Assembly: GCA_045106435.1 (NCBI GenBank)
Contig: JBGCEN010000317.1
Span: 3,964-67,963, forward strand
Origin: JBCCIM01 sp045106435
GTDB taxonomy: Bacteria; Bacteroidota; Rhodothermia; Rhodothermales; JAHQVL01
Direction of reading: 5' to 3'
DNA: 64,000 nucleotides
Shown: in pieces, positions 52,616 to 62,224 of the stretch
Numbering within the stretch: position 1 is the stretch's first letter
Layout: every line of letters begins with the position of its first letter
The notes under the pieces: generated by a model
The model's database searches: none
What the model saw: the letters and a program-made list of their open reading frames with translations, nothing else
What the model was told of the DNA's origin: nothing
Translations under genes and position numbers: made by a program

Positions 52616-54058
52616 TTATGCATTATAGTGTGCATTCATAGCGCGCATGTATTGATGCATGGCTATTTTTTGTTCAGTATGGTTTAGGCTTATCGCCATG
52701 CCGAGCCCCACAAACATCCATGTAAATGGTTCGAAATCGTAAGCGATATAATAGGCCGATGAGCCCAGAATAATTACGAGTGCAAGCAGGCAAGTCATTT
52801 TATAGAATGGATCAGCCGTCTCTTTATAGGTTCTTTTTAATCTAACATACATCTGAATAACAAAACCTAAATAGAGTAGCAGGCCGATGAGTCCAACTTG
52901 ATATAGTAGCTGGACATATTGGTTATGGAGCATTTTAGTCACAATCAATCCGTTCGGCGCGCGCATCATGAAGTAATTTCCGAGGCCTTTGCCCTCGAGT
53001 AAATGCGCGCTTGATTGCTTAATGGCATCGAGCCAAATGAGATAACGCCAGTTTGCCGTCTCATCTTTGGTCGGATCTGTTAAGGCTACCAGGCGCTCTT
53101 CCATGAAGCCGACCAGGTCCAGATCATCATAAAAAAAGTTGATCAAGAGGAGGGCTGTGAAAGCAGCCATCCCCATCTTCATCAGATTGCCCAGCTTTAA
53201 ATGTCCCATGAGAAACAGCACAAACATCGATACCATGGCTGCAAGCCAGACGGACCTATGGCTAGCAATAACCGTGAGGGCCATCGATAGGGCAATGAGT
53301 GTGGCAAACCAAAAATTACCATACTTCCAGAATCCATAGCGCTGCATTAAGTAAATGCCAAGTGTACCCCAGACAAGGCCAAGTGAGCCATGCTGATACA
53401 GCCATTTTGCATACGCTGCAAATCTGAATTTATGTACGTAGCCGCCACGGAATAACCCAATGGCAATCATGATCATGGTCACCCATATCAGGACCTTGAA
53501 CATTTTCCATTGCTCAGCCCGTGTAGCCGCAAAGATCACGATGTAAGGGATGATCAATATCTCCCTGAAATACGTTCTGAACTCACCCAGTGGGCTAACC
53601 AGACCAAACATGGAGGCTGATCTGGCGAGTTCAAAAATCATCCAGAGCATAAAGATACTCCAGATTGACATCTCCTTGAAGAATGCTCTTTTCGCCCTTG
53701 GATCGCCGATAAAGAGCTTTGCCATCATGGCGGACAACATGCTGAATAATATGGGGTCTCCATATAACATATCGATGCCGCCGCCAATATTTATCGATGG
53801 CTCTATGTATTTGGAATAGTCCCAAATGATCATTTCAACCATGACCTGGGTAGAGAATGCCCACAAGGCTATCATAAAAGAAGGATAGCGATAGGCAATC
53901 ACAAAGAAGATAAGTGCAGCACACAGGCCATTCAGCAGGATGACGATTTTCTCGCCGCCGAACACAAGAATGGCAAAAAACAAAACGGCACCAATGCAGA
54001 GCGCAATGAGCTCTACCGGGCTCCATTTGCTTCCTATGTTTTCCAAAAGGCTGGACAT
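52616..54058 (-). CDS. Wzy-like polymerase / O-antigen ligase family protein
   Basis: The 480-residue membrane protein has about 11-12 hydrophobic helices with a larger loop around residues 310-365, where DPTKDETANWRYLIWLDAIKQSSAHLLEGKGLGNYF matches the O-antigen ligase family (Wzy_C/WaaL) periplasmic loop. ASHRSVWLAAM on the preceding helix is also typical. It polymerises flipped repeat units in the periplasm. A WaaL-type ligase cannot be ruled out, but the presence of Wzx- and Wzc-like genes favours Wzy. It starts 179 bases after the PhoD-like gene. Confidence 0.88.
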   Translation of the reverse strand: MSSLLENIGSKWSPVELIALCIGAVLFFAILVFGGEKIVILLNGLCAALIFFVIAYRYPSFMIALWAFSTQVMVEMIIWDYSKYIEPSINIGGGIDMLYGDPILFSMLSAMMAKLFIGDPRAKRAFFKEMSIWSIFMLWMIFELARSASMFGLVSPLGEFRTYFREILIIPYIVIFAATRAEQWKMFKVLIWVTMIMIAIGLFRGGYVHKFRFAAYAKWLYQHGSLGLVWGTLGIYLMQRYGFWKYGNFWFATLIALSMALTVIASHRSVWLAAMVSMFVLFLMGHLKLGNLMKMGMAAFTALLLINFFYDDLDLVGFMEERLVALTDPTKDETANWRYLIWLDAIKQSSAHLLEGKGLGNYFMMRAPNGLIVTKMLHNQYVQLLYQVGLIGLLLYLGFVIQMYVRLKRTYKETADPFYKMTCLLALVIILGSSAYYIAYDFEPFTWMFVGLGMAISLNHTEQKIAMHQYMRAMNAHYNA

Positions 54059-54237
54059 TGGGTGACGTCTAAAAAGTAAATATTATATCGAAAAATTCTG
54101 GCTAGCCGGCACATTTTGTTTTTTTGTTAGCTAGGCCGGCTACCTTAAAAAGTTTTTATACTATTGATATATCGACTGCAATATTGTAGTCATCAGTTTT
54201 GTTGCCTAAACAATCTACAAAGATATCAATTCTATTG

Positions 54238-57036
54238 TTATGCCAACGCTGATGTTTGGATAATAAGCGACACCGCCTTTACGTCTGAGTAGGCAGTGAC
54301 CAAAAGCGGTGTTTGCGGCATTACGCTGTTTAGTCTCGTTAATGGCATCGTTCCGTCCAGACCTGTTCGCGTACCGCGGATCAGTTCACCGGACAGGGTA
54401 CTAATTTGTACATCCGCATCGGGTATTAACAATGTGGCTGGTAAGGCACTGGTTGGCCGGCGTCCTGTGTCTTTTGATGCAAGATAGAGCGCACTGCCTC
54501 CGCGTGGGTCCTCGTCTGGTGGATCTACCAGGTTTCGTATCGCGAGGCTCGTATTTGGATCCTCCAATTGCGGGTTAAATTCCATTTGGAGGAAATTCCA
54601 ATAGAATACACCTTCTCTGCTTCTCAGGCTTGGTGACTCATAATCTGCATGATATAATGCGTAAACTCGCAACGTGCGCCCGTCATAGTCTTCCATGCGT
54701 TCGCCAAAGTCTTCTTTGGGAGAGCGCCCGGAGCCCCGGCCAATAGGGCCAAAGCAACATTCTGGAAGTCTGTGCTCTTTGTTTACCATTATACAGCCGT
54801 TGTGTACATCACCGTAAACGGTTGTAATGCCTTCCCGACTACCTAACAGATTTAAGACGCGGTCGGAAGCTGCTTTAACCCAGCCGGCATAGTCTGCAAC
54901 AACACGATCTCGCTGCTCGAATTTTTGTCCTGTTTCGCTGTTTGTTTTTACGCCAGACCAAATGGTATGCAGTCCGTTGATGCCTGTAACGCAGACCAGC
55001 GGAGAGGCGTCGGTTTTTATCTGCTGTTCAAGCCAGCTAAATTGTTCTTCGCCGAGGAGGGTGCGCGTAGGGTTGGCGCGGTCATAGGCGTTGTCAAGAT
55101 GCCCCCAGCCTTCGTCATCCCAGATGCGCGTGTCTTGTGACGTTCGCCAGAGCCTGGCATCCATGATGTAGATGCTGAAATCCTTGGCCGGCATTCGCCA
55201 TTTGCGCCAGTTTTTAGGGTTGGAAACAGCGTCGGGTGCTTCGTCACCAGAAATCAGGTGTTGCACAATCTGAAAATTACGACGCATGTACGCCGGATCC
55301 TGGCCTGTATTTTCTTCTTTTCTGACAATCAACTGCTCTGGGCCTTTTACGTCATCCATTCCGAAGTCGTGATCTCCGGGGTTTATAACATTCCAGTGCC
55401 GCATCATTTGCCAGCGCGTGGTCGGGCCGGCGATGGTTGTGTTGATTACTTTATAGGCATCGTCCGTGCTGGGTGGAGCAAACATGAGCTCCAGGTACCA
55501 GACATCATCTTCCCAAAGCATCACCTGGAAGTCATAAGATTCAAGGTGTTGAAAAGCGCGAGGAGTCGGTTGGTCGTGTACGTACCAGGACTGATATTCT
55601 TGCCAATCAGGTAAGTCGGGGTTGTTTTTGTGTATAGAATGGCAGCTCAGTCCACAAATTTTGTAAGGTGCAACCAACTGAGGCAAGCGGCCGATATATT
55701 GTCCGGTGCGGGGTACTTTCCCAATAAAACCCGTCCCCGGACCAACGCTATTTGAGCCTATGCGGAGATCTTCAGTTACGTCGACACCGTCTTTCCATAC
55801 AGTATAATATAGGGTTCGGCTATCAGGCGGGTAGGGGAGTTGTGCATCTAGCACTGCCGTGTTGCGCCTGAAGTTGTTTGTTACAATAGGTGCAACTGCT
55901 GCTACAGGAACGTTTGCCCAACCTTCTGCAGGAAATTCCGTGTCGGAAATTCTTAGCGCAACTTCCTGTCCATGATTCCTGAATATTGAGATGAATTTGC
56001 ATTGCCATCCCGCTGCAGTTTTGGTCAGCGTGTCTCCAAGGGGATAACACACTTGAAGCTCATTGGTTGGAACACTGAGTTGGAGGTTTTCGCCAGGATC
56101 AAGTGAGATGTTAGAAACCTCAAAGTCAATCAATCCTCTTGCTACGAGACCGAAATACCCGTTGGTATACAACATCCGATTGACGCGTGGCAACTGAATT
56201 GTATGCCAGTCATCATCAATCTGCAGGATGGCAGAGATATCAGCGTACTGCTCATCGTCGCCGGCTACAAAAAGGGTAATCGATCCGATAGCGCCGGCTT
56301 TAAGCTTGCCAAAATTTAGCGCCGCATTTTCGTCAACTGGATTCAGGTCATCGGTGAGATGGCTGTAAAATCCAAAATTGGCGTCGTCTGAAACGAGCGC
56401 CATCCATGCGGCTTCTTTTGTGTTTTGACCGGGTAGCAGGGACTTGAGCAGCGAGACTTCCTGGCCGGTATTGCTCCCCGTCCAGCTTTCGTGCAGGCAG
56501 CTTGAGCCAAAAGCCAGGCCTAATACACCATATCCGGGCTGGGTTTGTAGTTCTTGTGCTTCAGACTGGTTTGCAGGCTTTGGTGCGTATTCTGGCAGGG
56601 CGAGAACCTTAAAATCAAAACGAATGGAGAAATTGCCAGAAAGCTGCCAGTCGCGCCGCCATATCATTCCAAAGGGTAAAGACGGATCACGATCTATGGG
56701 AATTTTTTGATCACGATGGGTTTCATAATGCCAGGGAAACCAGTCGCCGGGCCTTTTGTCGCCTTCATTGGTGAGCCGTCGCCGCAACACATTGTTTTTG
56801 ATTTCCCAGTATCCAGGATTCATAGATTCCCATTCATTACCAATGGAAAATGAATCACTGCGTTCGAAATCATCAATGACAAAAGCACTGCTTCGGGCGG
56901 GGAGGCCCGGTGTGCCAGTGTTCGACGATGGTTGTGTGCATGACGAAACAATGGCGCCACCGCCAAGGCTGGTGGCGCCAATCATTCCCATACGCTGGAG
57001 AAAATTCCTGCGGGAAACAGGCTTCGATTTACTCAT
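54238..57036 (-). CDS. Tat-exported PhoD-like alkaline phosphatase family protein
   Basis: The 932-residue protein starts with a twin-arginine signal (VSRRNFLQRMG) followed by a possible lipobox (VSSCT). Residues about 50-310 form a concanavalin-like beta-sandwich, and the C-terminal part (about 420-850) is a PhoD-type metallophosphatase. It shows the HSIHKNNPD block, NPGDHDFGMDD, YIMDARLWRTSQ and TTVYGDVHNG with metal-binding Asp/His residues. A beta-rich tail follows. PhoD enzymes are periplasmic phosphodiesterases. Within a polymer locus it may act on phosphate groups of the polymer or on lipid phosphates, which is inference. It is unusually long and sits between wzy and gmd with a 19-base gap to the latter. 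Confidence 0.85.
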   Translation of the reverse strand: MSKSKPVSRRNFLQRMGMIGATSLGGGAIVSSCTQPSSNTGTPGLPARSSAFVIDDFERSDSFSIGNEWESMNPGYWEIKNNVLRRRLTNEGDKRPGDWFPWHYETHRDQKIPIDRDPSLPFGMIWRRDWQLSGNFSIRFDFKVLALPEYAPKPANQSEAQELQTQPGYGVLGLAFGSSCLHESWTGSNTGQEVSLLKSLLPGQNTKEAAWMALVSDDANFGFYSHLTDDLNPVDENAALNFGKLKAGAIGSITLFVAGDDEQYADISAILQIDDDWHTIQLPRVNRMLYTNGYFGLVARGLIDFEVSNISLDPGENLQLSVPTNELQVCYPLGDTLTKTAAGWQCKFISIFRNHGQEVALRISDTEFPAEGWANVPVAAVAPIVTNNFRRNTAVLDAQLPYPPDSRTLYYTVWKDGVDVTEDLRIGSNSVGPGTGFIGKVPRTGQYIGRLPQLVAPYKICGLSCHSIHKNNPDLPDWQEYQSWYVHDQPTPRAFQHLESYDFQVMLWEDDVWYLELMFAPPSTDDAYKVINTTIAGPTTRWQMMRHWNVINPGDHDFGMDDVKGPEQLIVRKEENTGQDPAYMRRNFQIVQHLISGDEAPDAVSNPKNWRKWRMPAKDFSIYIMDARLWRTSQDTRIWDDEGWGHLDNAYDRANPTRTLLGEEQFSWLEQQIKTDASPLVCVTGINGLHTIWSGVKTNSETGQKFEQRDRVVADYAGWVKAASDRVLNLLGSREGITTVYGDVHNGCIMVNKEHRLPECCFGPIGRGSGRSPKEDFGERMEDYDGRTLRVYALYHADYESPSLRSREGVFYWNFLQMEFNPQLEDPNTSLAIRNLVDPPDEDPRGGSALYLASKDTGRRPTSALPATLLIPDADVQISTLSGELIRGTRTGLDGTMPLTRLNSVMPQTPLLVTAYSDVKAVSLIIQTSALA

Positions 57037-57055
57037 TGACTGGGATTGGTCGCGA

Positions 57056-58129
57056 TCAGGCAGGGTGATTTTCTTTGAGTGTCAGTTCTGCCTTTGCGGT
57101 AGCAAGGTCGGCTGCAACCATTTCGGCAACCATTTCTGCGAGGCTGCACTTGGGTGTCCAGTTCAATATCTCGCGTGCTTTTGCGGCATCTCCCAGGAGA
57201 AGTTCTACCTCGGTTGGGCGATAGTAGCGTGGATCTACAGCCACCAGCTCTTCGCCGGTATCTTTCCTGTATCCTTTTTCTTCTTCATTCTTGCCTTCCC
57301 ATGCAACTTCGATCCCTACGGAATTGAATGCTGCGTTACAGAAATCTCGTACCGTTGTGGTTTCACCGGTTGCAAGGACAAAATCTTCAGGCTTGTCTTG
57401 CTGTAGCATTAACCACATGCCTTCAACATAGTCGCGCGCATGTCCCCAGTCTCTCTTTGCGTCGAGATTGCCAAGGAATAGTTTGTCCTGCAGGCCAATG
57501 CTGATACGTGCTGCAGCACGGGTAATTTTTCTTGTCACAAAAGTCTCGCCACGGCGCGGGCTTTCGTGGTTGAATAGGATACCATTGCAAGCATACATAT
57601 TGTATGCTTCACGATAGTTAACAGTGATCCAGTATCCGTAAAGTTTGGCTACGGCATACGGGCTTCTTGGATAGAAGGGGGTAGTTTCGCTCTGAGGAAT
57701 TTCCTGGACTTTACCGTAAAGCTCTGATGTTGAAGCCTGGTAGAATCGCGTTTTTTCCTGCAGTCCGAGAATGCGAATGGCTTCAAGTAAGCGAAGAGTA
57801 CCCAGTCCATCGGTATTTGCTGTATACTCAGGTGTTTCAAAACTGACCTGCACGTGGCTTTGTGCAGCCAGGTTGTAAATCTCGTCGGGCTGTACTTCCT
57901 GGACAATACGGATAAGATTCGTAGAGTCGGTCAGGTCGCCGTAGTGCAATTTGAATCGGGCACCGCTGTTGTGCGGATCTTCATAGATGTGATCAATCCG
58001 TTGTGTGTTAAAAGAACTTGCTCTTCTTTTAATCCCGTGGACTTCATATCCTTTTGCAAGCAAGAGCTCAGCTAGATAGGCTCCATCCTGACCCGTGACA
58101 CCGGTGATTAATGCGCGCCGATTTTCCAT
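57056..58129 (-). CDS. gmd: GDP-mannose 4,6-dehydratase
   Basis: The 357-residue short-chain dehydrogenase has RALITGVTGQDGAYLAELL, AAQSHVQVSFETPEYTANTDGLGTLRLLEA and QASTSELYGKV with catalytic Ser/Thr-Glu. Tyr158/Lys162 lie in SPYAVAKLYGYW, followed by NHESPRRGETFVTRKI. All are specific to Gmd. It converts GDP-mannose to GDP-4-keto-6-deoxymannose, the precursor of GDP-fucose and related sugars. The next enzyme, GDP-fucose synthase, is encoded just upstream on the same strand. No GDP-mannose pyrophosphorylase or phosphomannomutase is present in the window. Confidence 0.96.
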   Translation of the reverse strand: MENRRALITGVTGQDGAYLAELLLAKGYEVHGIKRRASSFNTQRIDHIYEDPHNSGARFKLHYGDLTDSTNLIRIVQEVQPDEIYNLAAQSHVQVSFETPEYTANTDGLGTLRLLEAIRILGLQEKTRFYQASTSELYGKVQEIPQSETTPFYPRSPYAVAKLYGYWITVNYREAYNMYACNGILFNHESPRRGETFVTRKITRAAARISIGLQDKLFLGNLDAKRDWGHARDYVEGMWLMLQQDKPEDFVLATGETTTVRDFCNAAFNSVGIEVAWEGKNEEEKGYRKDTGEELVAVDPRYYRPTEVELLLGDAAKAREILNWTPKCSLAEMVAEMVAADLATAKAELTLKENHPA

Positions 58130-58178
58130 TCTATTTCCTTATTTCTTTCCCTAATTAATAGATTTAGTTTTGTAATTA

Positions 58179-58211
58179 CTGAGCCGGCAAATAAGATGCC
58201 GACAGGCTCAG
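58179..58211. repeat. Small hairpin between gmd and fcl
   Basis: CTGAGCC and GGCTCAG pair, with GGC and GCC continuing the stem after a small asymmetry, in the 122-base gap between the two GDP-fucose genes. No T-run follows on the minus strand, so read-through from fcl to gmd is expected. It may be an mRNA-stabilising structure. Confidence 0.4.
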
Positions 58212-58251
58212 CCAATTTGAACACAATAGGATGCTGTTATGAATAGATTGC

Positions 58252-59229
58252 TTACGAGGTGGCTAAATAGTTATCGCAAAACCACTCGTGTGACATTCTG
58301 ATACCATCTTCAAGAGACGTTTTTGCCGTCCATCCAAGTTTTTCCATTCTGGATACATCCATCAATTTTCGAGGTGTGCCGTCTGGCTTGGATGCGTCGT
58401 AAATTATTTCGCTTTTGCTATTGAGAATTGATCTGATAAGCTCAGCAAGTCCACGAATGCTAATGTCTTTGCCGGCCCCTACATTCAGAATGCCATCAGG
58501 GGCAATGCTGAAGATGGCCTCTGAAGATTGCTCCATGGCAAACACACAAGCGTCTGCCATGTCATCTACATACAAAAACTCACGCAAGGGTGTACCGCTT
58601 CCCCATAGTGTAACGGAAGCATCTGGCATGCCGTCTGTGCCTTTGGCTTCGTGGAATTTTCTGATGAGTGCCGGCAAAACATGACTCGTTTGAAGGTCAA
58701 AGTTGTCATGTGGGCCATATAGATTGGTTGGCATCACGCTGAAAAAGTCACTACCATACTGCTTTCTATAGGCTTCGCACATTTTGATGCCAGAGATTTT
58801 GGCAATGGCATACCATTCATTTGTTGGCTCAAGCGGGCCTGTCAGCAAGCAATCCTCCCGTAGTGGCTGCTCCGCCAGTTTGGGGTAGATGCACGAACTG
58901 CCCAGAAAAAGCAGACGCTTCGTTTTTGCCTGATGTGCAGCGCGAATGACATTTGCCTGAATGGCTATGTTGTCGCTAATGAAATCTGCAGGATAAGTGT
59001 TGTTGGCATGAATACCACCAACTTTGGCCGCTGCAAGAATCACGCACGCTGGTTTATATTCGTTGAAAAATGCTTCAACATCTGCCTGGCGAAGGAGATC
59101 TAGCTCCTGGCGTGTTCTAACGATAATATTTGTGTATCCACCAGCCGCTAATCTTCTGACAATGGCTGAGCCTACCAGACCACGATGGCCGGCAACAAAA
59201 ATGGGTTCAGTTTTTCCTACTTGTGGCAT
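58252..59229 (-). CDS. fcl: GDP-L-fucose synthase
   Basis: The 325-residue enzyme has FVAGHRGLVGSAIVRRL (NADP fold), AAAKVGGIHANNTYPADFI, FLGSSCIYPKLAEQPL and Tyr140/Lys144 in EWYAIAKISGIKMCEAY. MPTNLYGPHDNFDL is a near-invariant block of the family. It epimerises and reduces GDP-4-keto-6-deoxymannose to GDP-L-fucose. Together with gmd it indicates that fucose is a polymer component. Five bases separate it from the SLBB protein gene upstream, so the three are cotranscribed. Confidence 0.96.
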   Translation of the reverse strand: MPQVGKTEPIFVAGHRGLVGSAIVRRLAAGGYTNIIVRTRQELDLLRQADVEAFFNEYKPACVILAAAKVGGIHANNTYPADFISDNIAIQANVIRAAHQAKTKRLLFLGSSCIYPKLAEQPLREDCLLTGPLEPTNEWYAIAKISGIKMCEAYRKQYGSDFFSVMPTNLYGPHDNFDLQTSHVLPALIRKFHEAKGTDGMPDASVTLWGSGTPLREFLYVDDMADACVFAMEQSSEAIFSIAPDGILNVGAGKDISIRGLAELIRSILNSKSEIIYDASKPDGTPRKLMDVSRMEKLGWTAKTSLEDGIRMSHEWFCDNYLATS

Positions 59230-59234
59230 AAAAA

Positions 59235-59795
59235 TTAATTTCCAGAAGTTAGCCGTTCAACCAGCAATAATGTAGAGAGAAGAGGTCCAATGACGGTGAA
59301 AACATCCCGCCAATTCATTTTCCGTTTCTGCTCAATGTCGATAATAACAATATCTCCTTCAGAGAGTGTCGGGGAATCCGCAGCGCGGTCCATGACCTCG
59401 CTAAAAGATGCTTCATATGCAAGCGATCGTGCACTGCCGGAATTCCGGTACATGCGAACTGTAACAGTTTCTTTTACATCCGGCTGGCTAAATATGCTTG
59501 GACCGCCGCCCAGTGCTAACAACAACGCGAGGTTTGACCCTTCTTCAAGAACATATACCCCTGGATTCTTGATTTTTCCAAAGGCTGAGATTTGAATGGT
59601 AGCAGAGCCAGGTTCGACGAGATAGTAAAACGCATCGATGTTTGTATCTGTATCCTCTATTCGGCCAAAGCGTGCTCCTGAATCAGGATTAGTGACCTGT
59701 GCGTGCGCAGTGTGAACGAATTGGAAGCATAATATAAGGCCAAGAGCGAGCACCCACCGGGCGCTCGCTCCTGAAGCTGGAGCAATAATAGACAT
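59235..59795 (-). CDS. SLBB-domain polysaccharide export-like protein
   Basis: The 186-residue product has a signal peptide (about 1-32), a single SLBB beta-grasp domain (about 62-150, IQISAFGKIKNPGVYVLEEGSNLALLLALGGGP and the EGDIVIID end) and a C-terminal hydrophobic helix (VFTVIGPLLSTLLLVERL). It lacks the N-terminal Poly_export domain and second SLBB domain of standard Wza, so it is about half the usual length. It may help form the outer-membrane exit or a periplasmic adaptor to Wzc. It lies between the Wzc-like and fcl genes, which supports the export role. Confidence 0.82.
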   Translation of the reverse strand: MSIIAPASGASARWVLALGLILCFQFVHTAHAQVTNPDSGARFGRIEDTDTNIDAFYYLVEPGSATIQISAFGKIKNPGVYVLEEGSNLALLLALGGGPSIFSQPDVKETVTVRMYRNSGSARSLAYEASFSEVMDRAADSPTLSEGDIVIIDIEQKRKMNWRDVFTVIGPLLSTLLLVERLTSGN

Positions 59796-59863
59796 AACTA
59801 TTAGGGGGAAATGGATTAATAAATAATACTGGAAATGTTAAATCAGAACAATAATGAAATGGC

Positions 59864-62224
59864 TTAGCTGGCTACATAACTGTTAGAGCCGTAACTATAT
59901 CCATATGTATTTTTATAGCCGTACATACTAGAAGGATCAAATCTATTTAATACTGTCCCAAGTATTTTGGCATTCACACTTTTCAGTTCTTCAAGCGTCT
60001 GGTTCAGTGCTTCCATGTCGGTACCATCAGAAGAAGCTACAACAACCACGCCATCACACTGACGAGATAAGAGTACAGGGTCAACACATCCCAGAACAGG
60101 CGGTGTGTCAAAGATAATAATGTCAAATTCGGTCCGGAATCTTTCGATTAAGTCAATCATCTTCCGTGAACCAAGCAGCTCAGCCGGCTGTGATACAGGG
60201 ATGCCTGTAATAACATAGACATTTTCTATCCCCGTAAAGAACCGCTCCGAATCCCATCGGCTTTCGTCTTCAGACAATAACTCAAGGAGACTTGGGCCTT
60301 CAGGCAATCCTAATTTGTCGTGCAAAGAAGGCCTGCGCAAGTCAGCGTCAACTACCAGTGTTCTTTTACCCGCCTGGGCGGTCGTAAACGCAAGGTTGAG
60401 TGACGTTGTGCTTTTGCCGGCGCCGGCTTTCGGACTTGTAATCATCAAGTTCTGAATGCCCATGTCATCGCGGCTGAATTGCATCTTAATATATAGCCGG
60501 CGATAAGCCTCGGCAATTGGCGACATCGGCGCAATGAGTGCAGCAAGTGAAGTACTCACTTCCCTGCCTTCAAAGTCGATTTTCAATCGCTTGCCAAATT
60601 CCTTCTTGATCAACTGACGCATGTCAGGCACAACGCCCAGCATGTTGATGTCGCGGTCATTCAGGTCATCTGGAGAGTAGACTTTCGTATCAAACTTGCG
60701 TCTGGCTACTGCTACACCAATACCCATCATCAAACCGAGCATCAAGCCCATGATCATGTTGATGAGTTTTTTGGGTTTGATTGGATCTTTAGCGCTTAAA
60801 GCAGGGCTAAGGACTTTTGCAAATCCACTTACAGATTTCTCTGCAATGGTGATTTCAGATAGCTTTTGCCCAAGAATGGTAAAGAGTTCTTCTGTAGATG
60901 ACTGTTCTCTTTGGAGTTTCGCGAGATTCACCATCGTGCCCGGAATCTCTTTGAGTTCTTCATCATACTCTCTGAGTCTTCTTTCAAGGCTTCTGACCTT
61001 GGCGAGTCGTCCACTGATGCTAACTTTTTCCTCGACTGTCTGGCGTTTGAGATTTGCCAGATAAGTCATGTTGATGCCGGCTTTGTTTGGATCTTGCGAA
61101 AATCCAATCTTGTCCCACTGATCAACAAGGTCATTGGACAGCGAGTGCAGCTGAACGCGCAACTGGGCGATATCATCGTGATAGGCCTTTAGATCTGGAT
61201 GCGCTGTTGGATTGGCACGTAGCTCGGGATTTCTCTTGTAGATTTGATCAACACGTGTTTCAAGCGTTGTAATCTGATCCTGAACTTCGTTCATCTGCTT
61301 TTCAGTAGTCGATGAAACGGCTGTTGCAATATTGGGCAGGATACCGGTTAATTCTTCCTGCAAAGCCAACAGGGTTGACTCACTCATGCTTAACTCGATT
61401 TTTGATTCTTCGAGCATGGTTTGCATGGTGGCAATTTGTGCAACGGTGTATTTCGTCCGATCGTTCAGTGCAACAGCGTTACCGCTATTCATATAGTTAG
61501 CCAGGCGACCTTCAATTTGGTCAAGCTCAACTTTTTTGTCAGCGTACTGTTTTTCGTAAAACAGGCGTTGCCTGGTCAGATCCTCGCGACTCATGTCAGC
61601 CGTTTCGGAAATGTATTCTTCAGCGTAATAGTTTGCGATAATTGCCGCTTCAGCTGCTGAATTGCTCGTAGCAATGATCTCTATAGCATCAACGCCTTCA
61701 CTGCCGGCGGTAAAGCTGAGAATTTCTTCCTGCAACAACGAGGCCAGCTGATCACTGGATGTAGCAAGCGTAAGTACATTTAATGGCTGAGATGTGCCAG
61801 GCAATGTACGAAGCTCTATCAAGCGATCTGCAGTATGTTGTGCAATCTCTCTTGAGTTTCTCAGGTAGTGCAGCTGATTGTCTATGCCGGAATTACTGAA
61901 GACTCCTGGCTTTGCAAACGACAATTGATTTGCTTCATTAACCTTTGAAGCATCCTTGTCAATAATCAGAATTGCAGATGATTCATAGACAGGCTCCGCT
62001 ACAAAGGTGTAAACTGTAACGGCTGAAAGAACCAACAACGTAACACCAATGATGTACCACTTGCCAAGGCGCAGTACTTCTAATGCTTCATGAAGAGAAG
62101 ATTTTGCTTCATTCTGCTGACGTGGATATGCATTAGGTGAAAAGCGTGGATCTGGGGGGCCGCCGTAAGGCATTGGTAAGTCTTGGTAGAAACCCCTGTT
62201 AACGGGGTATGAATTGTTTTCCAT
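59864..62224 (-). CDS. Wzc-like polysaccharide co-polymerase / bacterial tyrosine kinase
   Basis: The 786-residue protein has a cytoplasmic N-terminus, a first membrane helix (about 56-74), a Wzz-type chain-length domain with a long coiled-coil region (about 75-490) and a second membrane helix near 495-515. A BY-kinase domain follows, with Walker A GAGKST at about 601-606, Walker A' VVDAD at 624-628 and Walker B IIIFDTPP. The tail carries six tyrosines (768, 770, 774, 776, 778, 783) in MYGYKNTYGYSYGS, the autophosphorylation cluster. It controls polymer length and export. A ribosome site AAAGGA precedes the ATG. It is the first gene of the exopolysaccharide block. Confidence 0.95.
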   Translation of the reverse strand: MENNSYPVNRGFYQDLPMPYGGPPDPRFSPNAYPRQQNEAKSSLHEALEVLRLGKWYIIGVTLLVLSAVTVYTFVAEPVYESSAILIIDKDASKVNEANQLSFAKPGVFSNSGIDNQLHYLRNSREIAQHTADRLIELRTLPGTSQPLNVLTLATSSDQLASLLQEEILSFTAGSEGVDAIEIIATSNSAAEAAIIANYYAEEYISETADMSREDLTRQRLFYEKQYADKKVELDQIEGRLANYMNSGNAVALNDRTKYTVAQIATMQTMLEESKIELSMSESTLLALQEELTGILPNIATAVSSTTEKQMNEVQDQITTLETRVDQIYKRNPELRANPTAHPDLKAYHDDIAQLRVQLHSLSNDLVDQWDKIGFSQDPNKAGINMTYLANLKRQTVEEKVSISGRLAKVRSLERRLREYDEELKEIPGTMVNLAKLQREQSSTEELFTILGQKLSEITIAEKSVSGFAKVLSPALSAKDPIKPKKLINMIMGLMLGLMMGIGVAVARRKFDTKVYSPDDLNDRDINMLGVVPDMRQLIKKEFGKRLKIDFEGREVSTSLAALIAPMSPIAEAYRRLYIKMQFSRDDMGIQNLMITSPKAGAGKSTTSLNLAFTTAQAGKRTLVVDADLRRPSLHDKLGLPEGPSLLELLSEDESRWDSERFFTGIENVYVITGIPVSQPAELLGSRKMIDLIERFRTEFDIIIFDTPPVLGCVDPVLLSRQCDGVVVVASSDGTDMEALNQTLEELKSVNAKILGTVLNRFDPSSMYGYKNTYGYSYGSNSYVAS

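Noticed and set aside
56756..57406. 216-codon plus-strand frame across the PhoD-like/gmd junction
   Set aside because: It runs antisense through two confidently assigned genes and shows no family motif.
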